Of a stretch of DNA of 7,729 nt, positions 1-6,653 are shown piece after piece. This stretch comes from Opitutia bacterium (GTDB lineage: Bacteria > Verrucomicrobiota > Verrucomicrobiia > Opitutales > Seribacteraceae): assembly GCA_018646565.1 (NCBI GenBank), contig JABGUO010000161.1, positions 1 to 7,729 of the forward strand. The letters are read 5' to 3'. The position numbers and the translations under genes are program-made. The notes under the pieces are model-generated. The model had not been told where the DNA came from. It saw only the letters and a program-made list of their open reading frames with translations, and ran no database searches. Numbering within the stretch: position 1 is the stretch's first letter; each line of letters starts with the position of its first letter.

Positions 1-1
1 G

Positions 2-571
2 GAGTACGGGGGGGTGTTTCCTCAGGTCAACCTAGCAGATGCAAAAAAAATATCGCAAAGCGAGGACTTTCCCCATGCCTTGGTTTCCTATGCCTCCAAA
101 GTTGTTGAGTCTGGATACCCTAAGCGAATCGTTGCGAACTACGTGGATAAACCTGCGGAGTGGGTAAAGCGGGATAAGGAATTATATAGTTCTTACAAAA
201 AAGGGCGCGATTTGTATGGCAATAGTTGCGGGGCTTGCCACCAAGCTCATGGAAAGGGCTTAGCTAACATGGCACCGACACTGGCTAAAAGCGACTGGGT
301 TAATGGTTCTTTGTCACGTTTGATTGGAGTGGTTGTTCATGGTTTGTCCGGTCCCATCAAGGTAAATGGAAAGCTCGCCGAAAATATACCTCCCATCATG
401 CCACCGCATGGATATATGAAAGATGAGGAACTTGCTGTTGTCTTAACTTATGTTAAAAATGCTTGGGGTAATCGGTCAGGTTCGGTGAGTGCTCAAGAAA
501 TTGCTAGCTATCGCCTAAGCACTAAGCGTTTACTGCCATGGACTGAGGAGGAACTCTCCGATCTCAAGTAA
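2..571 (+). CDS. C-terminal part of a PVC-type heme-binding dehydrogenase: cytochrome c domain (5' end outside window)
   Basis: The frame is open from the left edge to the TAA at 569-571, so this is the 3' end of a longer gene. A GTG at 14 could start a 185-residue protein, but that product would have no signal peptide, and cytochrome c needs export for heme attachment; I therefore treat the gene as 5'-partial. Counting from that GTG, the heme-binding motif CGACH is at residues 72-76 (bases 227-241). The likely axial methionine is Met129 in IMPPHG (bases 398-400), followed by a helix ending in VLTYVKNAWGN. The RLIGVVVHGLSGPI segment and the PWTEEEL end are typical of the cytochrome c domain closing the large PVC dehydrogenases, whose N-terminal part is usually a sugar-dehydrogenase-like propeller plus HEAT-like repeats. 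The expected role is periplasmic electron transfer from an oxidised sugar or alcohol. The domain call is firm; the full protein's identity is inferred from this tail alone. Confidence 0.85.
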   Translation, partial: EYGGVFPQVNLADAKKISQSEDFPHALVSYASKVVESGYPKRIVANYVDKPAEWVKRDKELYSSYKKGRDLYGNSCGACHQAHGKGLANMAPTLAKSDWVNGSLSRLIGVVVHGLSGPIKVNGKLAENIPPIMPPHGYMKDEELAVVLTYVKNAWGNRSGSVSAQEIASYRLSTKRLLPWTEEELSDLK

Positions 572-573
572 AA

Positions 574-605
574 AAAAACGCCAGGACTTATGCCCCGGCG
601 TTTTT
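574..605. terminator. Bidirectional intrinsic terminator between convergent genes
   Basis: Five A residues (574-578) and CGCC (579-582) pair with GGCG (597-600) and five T residues (601-605). After one A/C mismatch, a further GG/CC pair closes a loop of about eight bases. The T run on one strand and the A run on the other make the hairpin usable from both directions. It starts three bases after the stop of the cytochrome c gene (571) and lies 22 bases past the end of the azurin-like gene (627). Confidence 0.8.
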
Positions 606-626
606 AGTGAAGAAATGGTTTTTTAA

Positions 627-1064
627 TTACTTTACCGTCATGATTCCACGCATCATTGCGAAGTGACCGGGGAAACTACAAAGATATTGATATACACCTG
701 CTTTAGGGGCAGTGAAAGTAATTGTATCACTCTCGTCGGGACCCAGAAGTTTAGTAGCGGCCAGGACATCTTCTTTGCTTGCTTCAGGAATAGGGTTGGT
801 TGCGCTTGCACCCATGCCCATAATTTTCTGACCAAATTTTAAAGCACTAATACCTTCCTTTAAGATTACAAGGTTATGACCCATGGCTATCTTAGGCATC
901 TTTCCGATGTTTTTGAATTCAAGGTCCACTTTTTCTCCGGCTGAAACGGTGAATTCTTTAAGATCAAACTGCATAAAGTCGTTACCAGTAACGGTAATCT
1001 TTTGATCGGCGTGAAGAAAAGCTCCGGATAGGCCAAGAGCTATTAAAGCAGAGAGTATTTTCAT
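627..1064 (-). CDS. Azurin-like type 1 copper protein (cupredoxin), exported
   Basis: This 145-residue protein is a blue copper electron carrier of the azurin family. A signal peptide covers about residues 1-19, with likely cleavage after LHA, leaving a mature protein of about 126 residues, close to azurin's usual size. The copper site is complete: His63 in MGHN (equivalent to azurin His46, with Gly62 as the extra axial ligand), then Cys129, His134 and Met138 in CSFPGHFAMM, with the azurin spacing Cys-x4-His-x3-Met. Residues 111-128 form the usual strand leading to the cysteine. The protein should sit in the periplasm and shuttle single electrons between a donor such as a c-type cytochrome or dehydrogenase and a terminal acceptor. 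The convergent neighbour carries a cytochrome c domain, a plausible partner. No Shine-Dalgarno sequence precedes the ATG; a TATAAT lies four bases upstream instead. Auracyanin-like or other azurin-type cupredoxins are alternatives within the same superfamily. Confidence 0.92.
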   Translation of the reverse strand: MKILSALIALGLSGAFLHADQKITVTGNDFMQFDLKEFTVSAGEKVDLEFKNIGKMPKIAMGHNLVILKEGISALKFGQKIMGMGASATNPIPEASKEDVLAATKLLGPDESDTITFTAPKAGVYQYLCSFPGHFAMMRGIMTVK

Positions 1065-1068
1065 GTTT

Positions 1069-1099
1069 ATTATACTATCGGATCCGTGCTTGTGCCCAA
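1069..1099 (-). promoter_or_regulatory. Possible promoter for the azurin-like gene
   Basis: On the minus strand a perfect TATAAT (1074 down to 1069) lies four bases before the ATG at 1064. A weak -35-like TTGGGC (1099 to 1094) is 19 bases further upstream. If used, transcription would start at or next to the ATG and give a leaderless mRNA, consistent with the absence of a Shine-Dalgarno sequence. The -35 match is poor and an AT-rich hexamer can occur by chance. Confidence 0.3.
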
Positions 1100-1154
1100 G
1101 GATAATTCTCTAATTAAAGGCAAAAATGGTTTATGAATGACTTGAAGTTTTTAA

Positions 1155-2774
1155 CTATCTTTTCTTTTTGCGAGGAGCCATACGCCCATCAGGCCTAAGC
1201 AGTGGAAGTGTTGCAGGCTCCTGCTCGAGGAGGTCGGAGGTAGGCAGTACCACGATTTCGGGATTGTCCGGACGGTTCAAATTTTCATTGAGCTTTTTGA
1301 GAGAAATGGAGTCGGAAGGCACGCCCCCTGGGGGCACTTTCACCTGTGCGACCCAGGCAATGGTATTAAGAATGAGTGTACGGTAGTCATCTATCGCCCA
1401 GTTCCGGTGGTAGTGCCCACCGACAAACCCGGCCCCGCGGGCTCCCTCCTTGGGGTCTTTGCACCAGAGCAGTGCCTGAGGAGTTCCCAGTAATTCTTCC
1501 GCCTGACGGTTCCAAAACTTGCTGCTGCCATAGCGTATTACATTTTGCTTGGTTGGAATGGCGGTAGCCAACGGGTAGCAATGGTTGCAGGATTTATCCA
1601 AGTTTAGGTTGTAATAAAATTCATCGTAGGCACGGATGGGCTTGGAAAGGCCACGGGACACGGGATGCCCGGCCTTGGGGGTCATTTCCGCGATCCAGCT
1701 TGGATTGACGGAAAATTCGTCGTCGTAAAATCCGCCAATCCACTGGTTGTAGTATTTTTCGCCCACTTCCTTGGTCGGGTGCACCCCATAGTGCATGAAC
1801 ATGATCCCCATGCCCCCGTTGACCTTTTGTTGGAGGAAGGCGTACTTCTCACCAAACTCTCCGCCTCCATCTGCATAGATGATGCAGGCATCGACTCCGT
1901 CAAAAATGGATTCATCTTTCGGCCAGCCATACCAATGGACTTTGGCCTCAATGGGCAGTCCACTCGCATTGAGGGCATCGGCCAGCAGAATCGATCCAGC
2001 CTTGTATTCATGAAACCCATGCCTGTGCTTGGTGTTTCCAGCGATAAATAATACAGACTTCTTGGCGAGGTTTTGTTTATCCTTCGGTAGTGCATCCCGA
2101 ATGGCCAAAGCTACCGCAGTCGCCAACACCGTTGTGCCATCTTTGGTGTAATGTACATCGTTACCTGCTCTTTGATAGGAGGAACGATTATCTCCGATAG
2201 TCGCAAATAAGTCGTTTAAAGTTACCCCGTTCTTTTCCATAACTTCTTTTGCCAATTGGTTAAAGGATTGAGCGGTTTCGATTGAAACCAAAACCTTGGA
2301 GGACTTTTCTTTTTTGAAGCAGGGAGGTGTGGTGGATCCGAAGATCAGACGGGCTCCGGTCTTACGGAGTTTCTTTACAATTCTTTGCAGATTCTGGGCA
2401 TAGGACTTGGGAGTGGCTTTTTGTTTTTGTCCCCAACCATACCAGTCCCATAGACCAAAATTAAAGTGGATAACATCCCACTTCTTCGACCCTAACCATT
2501 TATCAATTTCCTGATCCCCAAATGCTGACCATTTGCAGTTTGTGGGAGGACGGTGGACTTGGGCATCGCCCTTGAGAAGGGTTCGAACAGCCGGTGTGTA
2601 AGCAATGGATATTGAATCCCCAATGATTAGAACCTGGGGGAGTTCAGGATTGTGTGCGGGGTTAGCAAATGGGTGAACAAAAGGATCCTGTTGTTTTTTC
2701 GCTCCAACAAGGGGCAGGATAGCAAAAAATAAGCAGGCGAATTTTGCCACCAAGGAGAGGTTGTAACGCTTCAT
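1155..2774 (-). CDS. Exported two-domain protein: SGNH/GDSL hydrolase fused to a ThuA-like domain
   Basis: This 539-residue protein begins with a signal peptide (basic MKRYN, hydrophobic core to about residue 22, likely cleavage after VGA at 23-25). Residues about 46-230 form an SGNH hydrolase domain: block I is IGDSIS with the nucleophile at Ser54, block III is GLWD (107-110), and block V is NDVHYT with His208. Residues about 240-478 form a ThuA-like domain of the class I glutamine-amidotransferase-like fold, with strand VLFIAGNTKHRHG, the DACIIYADGGGEFGEKY segment, MHYGVH (327-332) and GGHYHRNWAIDDYRTLILN near its end. The VPPGGVPSDS tail is typical of PVC ThuA proteins. The last residues are very basic (PRKKKR). 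SGNH enzymes remove acyl groups from sugars or lipids; ThuA proteins are linked to sugar use, so a periplasmic carbohydrate-processing role is likely but unproven. GGAG ten bases before the ATG is a weak ribosome binding site. It probably forms an operon with the TIM-barrel gene 35 bases upstream. Confidence 0.87.
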   Translation of the reverse strand: MKRYNLSLVAKFACLFFAILPLVGAKKQQDPFVHPFANPAHNPELPQVLIIGDSISIAYTPAVRTLLKGDAQVHRPPTNCKWSAFGDQEIDKWLGSKKWDVIHFNFGLWDWYGWGQKQKATPKSYAQNLQRIVKKLRKTGARLIFGSTTPPCFKKEKSSKVLVSIETAQSFNQLAKEVMEKNGVTLNDLFATIGDNRSSYQRAGNDVHYTKDGTTVLATAVALAIRDALPKDKQNLAKKSVLFIAGNTKHRHGFHEYKAGSILLADALNASGLPIEAKVHWYGWPKDESIFDGVDACIIYADGGGEFGEKYAFLQQKVNGGMGIMFMHYGVHPTKEVGEKYYNQWIGGFYDDEFSVNPSWIAEMTPKAGHPVSRGLSKPIRAYDEFYYNLNLDKSCNHCYPLATAIPTKQNVIRYGSSKFWNRQAEELLGTPQALLWCKDPKEGARGAGFVGGHYHRNWAIDDYRTLILNTIAWVAQVKVPPGGVPSDSISLKKLNENLNRPDNPEIVVLPTSDLLEQEPATLPLLRPDGRMAPRKKKR

Positions 2775-2809
2775 GGTTTTTAGGCTCCAGAAGGGGGAGT
2801 TGTTGTATT

Positions 2810-3814
2810 TTACTTAAGAACCTTGCGAGCCTTAAGATTATTGAGTCGGTGAGTAATGTCGATGATTCCGTCGACTACAGTTCGGTCGTAAGTTCGTCCA
2901 TCGGTGGTGTCAACCCCGTGCCCTTTAACCAATTTTCGCAAAGGTTCGAGGGCAGCATCTTGATGATGGAAAAGTTCGATAAAAACATGTTCTAGTTTAC
3001 CTGTTGATGCACATGCATTAAGGAGAGCGGCAATCCAGCCGTCATCCGTTGAGAGGCAACCCCGGGTGGTTTTTGCAGATGCGTGGAAGATACCCAATGC
3101 ATCGACTTTAGCCAGGTCTTTGATAACTGCCTCGTTCTCTGACATGGAAAGGTCGGAGTCTCCACAATGAGCCGCATCGATCATGACCTTGAAGAATTTT
3201 TTTCGTATCTTTTTGTTGATCGCTATGACTACTTCAGCAGCTTTGTCTGCATTGGTAAAATTTTGAAACTCTCCGCCTCGTAAGAATTCAAGATGCCATG
3301 CCTGCACTGGACTTTTCTCTAACCCAGCTTCTTTGTAACAACGGGCATGAAGTTTGACTATCTGTTGAACCGCATTGGCATAGGCTTTTCCCTTCAGGGG
3401 TTTGCCTGAAAGCCATTCCTCATAGGAGGTGGAGGAGACATGTTTAACCCGATATTTCTTAGCAACGGCCAATCCGGAACAGAGCATCTCTACCACTGCA
3501 TCCTCATCCTTAGGATTGATTGGATTTGCCCCGCCTACCATCATAATGAGATGAACTTCAAGTTTGAGGGCTTTCATTCCTTTGAACAAATCCTGTAGGT
3601 CTTTGGAGTCAGCACCCGGAAATAAGGGGACTTGTACACATTGGAGTTTGACCGGAGAAGATTTACAAATCGCCCGCATGCCTGAAACAACCTTAAGAAT
3701 GCCGGACCGAGTGCGCGGAAGTTTGCCGTTGTCATCGGGCACAAGGGCTCCAACGAACTTTAAATGGGTGGGAACTACGCCAACGGCGACTTTGGATTTA
3801 TTCACTACTGTCAT
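2810..3814 (-). CDS. Sugar phosphate isomerase/epimerase-like protein (xylose-isomerase-like TIM barrel)
   Basis: This 334-residue protein has the strand/helix pattern and metal-site motifs of the xylose-isomerase-like TIM-barrel superfamily. Candidate divalent-metal ligands at the expected barrel positions are Glu176 in HLEFLRGGE, Asp213 and His216 in MIDAAHCGDS, His244 in GIFHAS, and Glu280 in VFIELFHH. Family members isomerise or epimerise sugars, inosose or hydroxypyruvate, and this sequence does not allow a choice among them. There is no signal peptide or membrane segment, so it should act in the cytoplasm. The ATG at 3814 is the first start in the frame that keeps the first barrel strand (VAVGVV); no Shine-Dalgarno sequence precedes it. 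Its stop is 35 bases before the start of the SGNH-ThuA gene on the same strand, which suggests co-transcription. The fold is fairly certain, the substrate unknown. Confidence 0.75.
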   Translation of the reverse strand: MTVVNKSKVAVGVVPTHLKFVGALVPDDNGKLPRTRSGILKVVSGMRAICKSSPVKLQCVQVPLFPGADSKDLQDLFKGMKALKLEVHLIMMVGGANPINPKDEDAVVEMLCSGLAVAKKYRVKHVSSTSYEEWLSGKPLKGKAYANAVQQIVKLHARCYKEAGLEKSPVQAWHLEFLRGGEFQNFTNADKAAEVVIAINKKIRKKFFKVMIDAAHCGDSDLSMSENEAVIKDLAKVDALGIFHASAKTTRGCLSTDDGWIAALLNACASTGKLEHVFIELFHHQDAALEPLRKLVKGHGVDTTDGRTYDRTVVDGIIDITHRLNNLKARKVLK

Positions 3815-3935
3815 GATAAGGTACTTTGGGGTTAGAAAAGAGTAGGCTGTTCAGAAGTTATAAAATCAGATTCATTGAAAATAATGCAACAGGGGCAAGG
3901 ATAAAGCGGATCAGGAAAAGGAGTAGTTTCAGTAT
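3815..3935. other. Intergenic gap between SulP and TIM-barrel genes
   Basis: This 121-base, AT-rich gap separates two minus-strand genes. I find no stable hairpin with a T run that would end sulP transcription. On the minus strand there is a TATAAC (about 3863-3868) with a TTGCAT 21 bases upstream, too widely spaced to call a promoter. Whether sulP is co-transcribed with the two genes downstream cannot be decided from the sequence. Confidence 0.4.
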
Positions 3936-5540
3936 TTATGAGGCACCTGCAGACTCCTCCGGAAGTTTGATTTGGGCGACCTGATAATTTGGGTCGTCTG
4001 GGAGTACGGTGATATCGACCATGCTTCCAGCCTTTCTCAAAAGCTCCTGGCAGTTTCGACTGATGTGTTGAACTTTTAGTTTCTTTCCTGCATTGAGGTA
4101 GCGTTCCCCTAATTTATGAAGGGCTTCAAGTCCAGAATGGTCCCAGACTCGGGAATCCTTCATATCGATAATTACACAATCAGGATCGTCTGCGGGATTA
4201 AAACCGAGGTTAAAATCGGTGACTGAACCAAAGAAAAGAGGGCCAGATAAATGATAAACTTTTACTCCATCCGTAAGAACTTCGGATTCACGATGAATGT
4301 GATGAGCCGATTTCCAGGCAAACCCAAGTGCCGAAACGATCACCCCACTAATTACGGCAAGGGCAAGGTTGTGGGTAACTACAGTTACTCCAGAAACTAA
4401 GATAAGAACGAAAGCATCGGTTTTAGGAATTTTCCTTAAAATTCGAAAACTCGACCACTCAAAAGTACCAATAACCACCATGAACATAACTCCTGTGAGG
4501 GCCGCCAAAGGAATTTTTTCTATTAGGGAACTGGCAAAAAGAATAAAGGCGAGTAGGAAAAGACCCGCCGAAATGCCTGAAAGCCGTCCGCGTCCTCCCG
4601 AGCGAATATTAATAATGCTCTGTCCAATCATGGCGCAACCACCCATACCGCCGAAGAAACCTGTGGCCACATTGGCAACTCCTTGCCCAAGGCATTCCCG
4701 GGTGCTATTGCCCCGGGTCTCGGTGAGTTCGTCAATTAGGGTGAGAGTCATTAGGGATTCGATTAATCCAACGGCCGCGAGGATGAATGAAAAAGGTGCG
4801 ATAAAGACCAGGGTATCCCAATTTAGGGGAATGGAAAAGGAAACCAGGCTCGGTAATTCACCTCCGATGGAAGCCATATCGCGAACAACAAGCGTGTCCA
4901 AGTCTAGACCAATCACAACCAAGCTGACGGCACCAATAGCGGCGAGGGAGGACGGAAATTGAGTCGTAAGTTTTGGAAGTAAGAAAATAATTGCCATGGT
5001 TAGGGCGATCAATCCAATCATAAGTTGAAGATCGTTACCGACTAACCAGGAGGAACCTGGAGTGGTTGGGCTTTCAGTAAACATGGGGAACTGAGCTTCA
5101 AAAATCACGATGGCTAATCCATTGACAAACCCAAACATTACCGGCTGGGGAATAAGCCGGACAAACCTTCCCAGTTTTAAAACACCGCACCCGATTTGAA
5201 TAACACCCATGAGAATGACCGCGGCAAACAAGTATTGAGTGCCCATTTCAGAACCCAGTCCGAGAGCCTCTCCGCGTTCATTACCCAAGAGGACAAGAGA
5301 TACCATGATTACAGCAAGGGCACCAGTGGCTCCCGAGATCATGCCTGGTCTGCCACCCAAAATCGCCGTCAGTAGGCAGACCATAAAAGCGGCATACAAT
5401 CCGATCAGTGGTGAAACCCCTGCAATAATGGCAAAGGCCACAGCTTCAGGGACCAAAGCAAGGGCAACGGTCAGACCGGACAGAAGATCGTCCTTTGCTT
5501 GAATACGATTCCCGAATTTTCGAAAGATTATTTGAAACAC
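3936..5540 (-). CDS. SulP-family inorganic anion transporter with C-terminal STAS domain
   Basis: This 534-residue inner-membrane protein belongs to the SLC26/SulP family, which carries sulfate, bicarbonate or dicarboxylates. Residues about 18-410 are the multi-helix transport domain. It opens with the family signature LALVPEAVAFAIIAGVSP and GLYAAF (25-52), then GATGA (70-74), GFVNGLAIVIFEAQ (137-150), a central ESLMTLTLIDELT segment with Glu261, and FFGGMGGCAMIGQS (295-308) followed by NIRSGGRGRLSG. Residues about 425-515 are a cytoplasmic STAS domain with VIIDMKDSRVWDHSGLEAL (457-473); Ser469 occupies the position phosphorylated in anti-sigma antagonists. Length and domain order are normal and the gene appears intact. 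The start is GTG; no ATG precedes the first signature, and no Shine-Dalgarno sequence is visible. Substrate is open: no sulfur-assimilation or carbonic anhydrase gene lies nearby, so sulfate and bicarbonate are both possible. Confidence 0.93.
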   Translation of the reverse strand: MFQIIFRKFGNRIQAKDDLLSGLTVALALVPEAVAFAIIAGVSPLIGLYAAFMVCLLTAILGGRPGMISGATGALAVIMVSLVLLGNERGEALGLGSEMGTQYLFAAVILMGVIQIGCGVLKLGRFVRLIPQPVMFGFVNGLAIVIFEAQFPMFTESPTTPGSSWLVGNDLQLMIGLIALTMAIIFLLPKLTTQFPSSLAAIGAVSLVVIGLDLDTLVVRDMASIGGELPSLVSFSIPLNWDTLVFIAPFSFILAAVGLIESLMTLTLIDELTETRGNSTRECLGQGVANVATGFFGGMGGCAMIGQSIINIRSGGRGRLSGISAGLFLLAFILFASSLIEKIPLAALTGVMFMVVIGTFEWSSFRILRKIPKTDAFVLILVSGVTVVTHNLALAVISGVIVSALGFAWKSAHHIHRESEVLTDGVKVYHLSGPLFFGSVTDFNLGFNPADDPDCVIIDMKDSRVWDHSGLEALHKLGERYLNAGKKLKVQHISRNCQELLRKAGSMVDITVLPDDPNYQVAQIKLPEESAGAS

Positions 5541-5779
5541 GATAATATAAATTTGAGGATTAAAAAAAGAACGGTTAAAAAGGTTGTAATAGTACCTGCG
5601 TTGAACATCTCGTAAAGATATCCGAGCCTAGAAGTTTTACATTCACCTATTGTATACGCTCAGATTGGCACAAGGGATTACCATAAACCAAACTGGCTTT
5701 TGCAACAAGGACATCTTACTGACTGATTTCCTAAAAAGTTCGACTTCGTGCGGGATGCGACCAACTTATTTGGACAATT
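5541..5779. promoter_or_regulatory. Divergent intergenic region between SulP and MYG1-like genes
   Basis: These 239 bases separate two divergently transcribed genes, so promoters for both are expected here on positional grounds. The part next to sulP is very AT-rich and contains minus-strand TTTATA/TATATT hexamers 3-5 bases before the GTG start. On the plus strand a TTTACA (5636-5641) is followed by TATACG after only 11 bases, too close for a standard promoter. I see no tRNA, riboswitch, long inverted repeat or small gene with coding character. Confidence 0.35.
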
Positions 5780-6640
5780 ATGATCAAAAAAATAATTACC
5801 CATCCTGGAGGTGCACACAAAGACGAGTTTTTAGCCTGTTGTGTACTCCTTGCAAGTGATTCAGCTACCATCCTCCGACAGGAAGCTACAGACGAGGAGT
5901 TGAACGATCCACTAGTTGTTGTTGTCGATGTCGGTCATCGCCATGAACCGCATCTGAATAATTTTGATCATCATCAATTTCCTCGAGATGCCGAACCTAC
6001 CTGCTCACTCTCTTTGGTTCTTTCTAAATCGGGCATTTATGAAGATGCCCGTTCCTTTTGCCCATGGTTAGAGGTTGCTGAGTGGTTTGATTGTCGGGGG
6101 CCTAACGATACCGCTGAATGGTTGGGGTTAGACAGGGAAGTTGTGGGGAAATTAAATTCTCCAATCGACATCACCATACTCCAAGGATTTGCTAAGCAGA
6201 CGGAGCATAATCCTGGTGAACCAATTTGGGAGGTTATGCGGATGATGGGTAAGGAACTGGTTGGATATATAACTGGATTACGGGGTCGAATTAACGAGGT
6301 CTCCAAGATCGAAGAGATTTGGAACCTCAATCACGGTGATGATGTATTTAAGGTAATTTTCGTCCCTCGAACCGATCCATCCATTGAAGAAGTATCTGGG
6401 GCATTGGGTTGGCGGGTCAAAGAACTTGGGTTCGAGGAGGAGGTTTATGTCATGGTCTATCCTGATGGACGTGGCCAAGGTTATGGAATGAAAAGATTCA
6501 ACGATCGGGAGGAAGTCGATTTCTCAAGAATCGAAAAAGAATCGGATGTACGCTTTGCTCATGCCCGTGGATTTATCGCCAAGGTGGAAGCCGTTGGGAT
6601 TGATCGTTTGAAAGAATTAATTATGAAATCAATCGTGTAG
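5780..6640 (+). CDS. MYG1-family (UPF0160) DHH-superfamily phosphoesterase/nuclease
   Basis: This 286-residue protein matches the MYG1 family, metal-dependent phosphoesterases of the DHH superfamily; the eukaryotic members are reported 3'-5' RNA exonucleases. The N-terminal metal-site motifs are THPGGAHKDE (residues 7-16, with His8, His13 and Asp15), VVVVDVGHRHEP (46-57, Asp50), the hallmark FDHHQ (62-66) and Asp104 in EWFDCRGPND. The C-terminal half keeps the family pattern: LGWRVKELGF, a VYVMVYPDG strand with GQGYGMKRF (232-240), and FAHARGFIAKV (259-269), corresponding to the HASGF region. Length is close to that usual for the family and there is no signal peptide, so the product should be cytoplasmic. 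The ATG at 5780 directly precedes the first strand (KKIITH), which fixes the start; TGGAC upstream is only a poor ribosome binding site. Family membership is well supported, while nuclease activity in bacteria is inference. It is followed after 13 bases by an exported repeat protein. Confidence 0.85.
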   Translation: MIKKIITHPGGAHKDEFLACCVLLASDSATILRQEATDEELNDPLVVVVDVGHRHEPHLNNFDHHQFPRDAEPTCSLSLVLSKSGIYEDARSFCPWLEVAEWFDCRGPNDTAEWLGLDREVVGKLNSPIDITILQGFAKQTEHNPGEPIWEVMRMMGKELVGYITGLRGRINEVSKIEEIWNLNHGDDVFKVIFVPRTDPSIEEVSGALGWRVKELGFEEEVYVMVYPDGRGQGYGMKRFNDREEVDFSRIEKESDVRFAHARGFIAKVEAVGIDRLKELIMKSIV

Positions 6641-6653
6641 AAAAATTGAACTG

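Noticed and set aside
14..571. GTG at 14 with GGAG at 1-4 as a true start of a small cytochrome c
   Set aside because: The spacing looks like a ribosome binding site, but the product would lack a signal peptide needed for heme attachment, the frame is open upstream to the edge, and the sequence matches the C-terminal end of a larger dehydrogenase.
1665..2095. Overlapping open frames of about 130 codons on both strands within the SGNH-ThuA gene
   Set aside because: They overlap the conserved ThuA-like domain in other frames and show no domain or ribosome binding site of their own.
4369..4962. Long plus-strand open frame of 197 codons opposite sulP
   Set aside because: It lies entirely antisense to the well-conserved transport domain. 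Its translation is rich in Arg, Pro, Thr and Ser with no recognisable fold, as expected for a shadow frame.
5607..5619. Inverted repeat ATCT/AGAT in the divergent gap as an operator
   Set aside because: A four-base stem is too short to separate from chance, and no promoter element is placed convincingly around it.
5650..5859. Small plus-strand frame overlapping the start of the MYG1-like gene
   Set aside because: It has no clear ribosome binding site, overlaps the conserved N-terminal MYG1 motif in another frame, and its translation resembles no known small protein.
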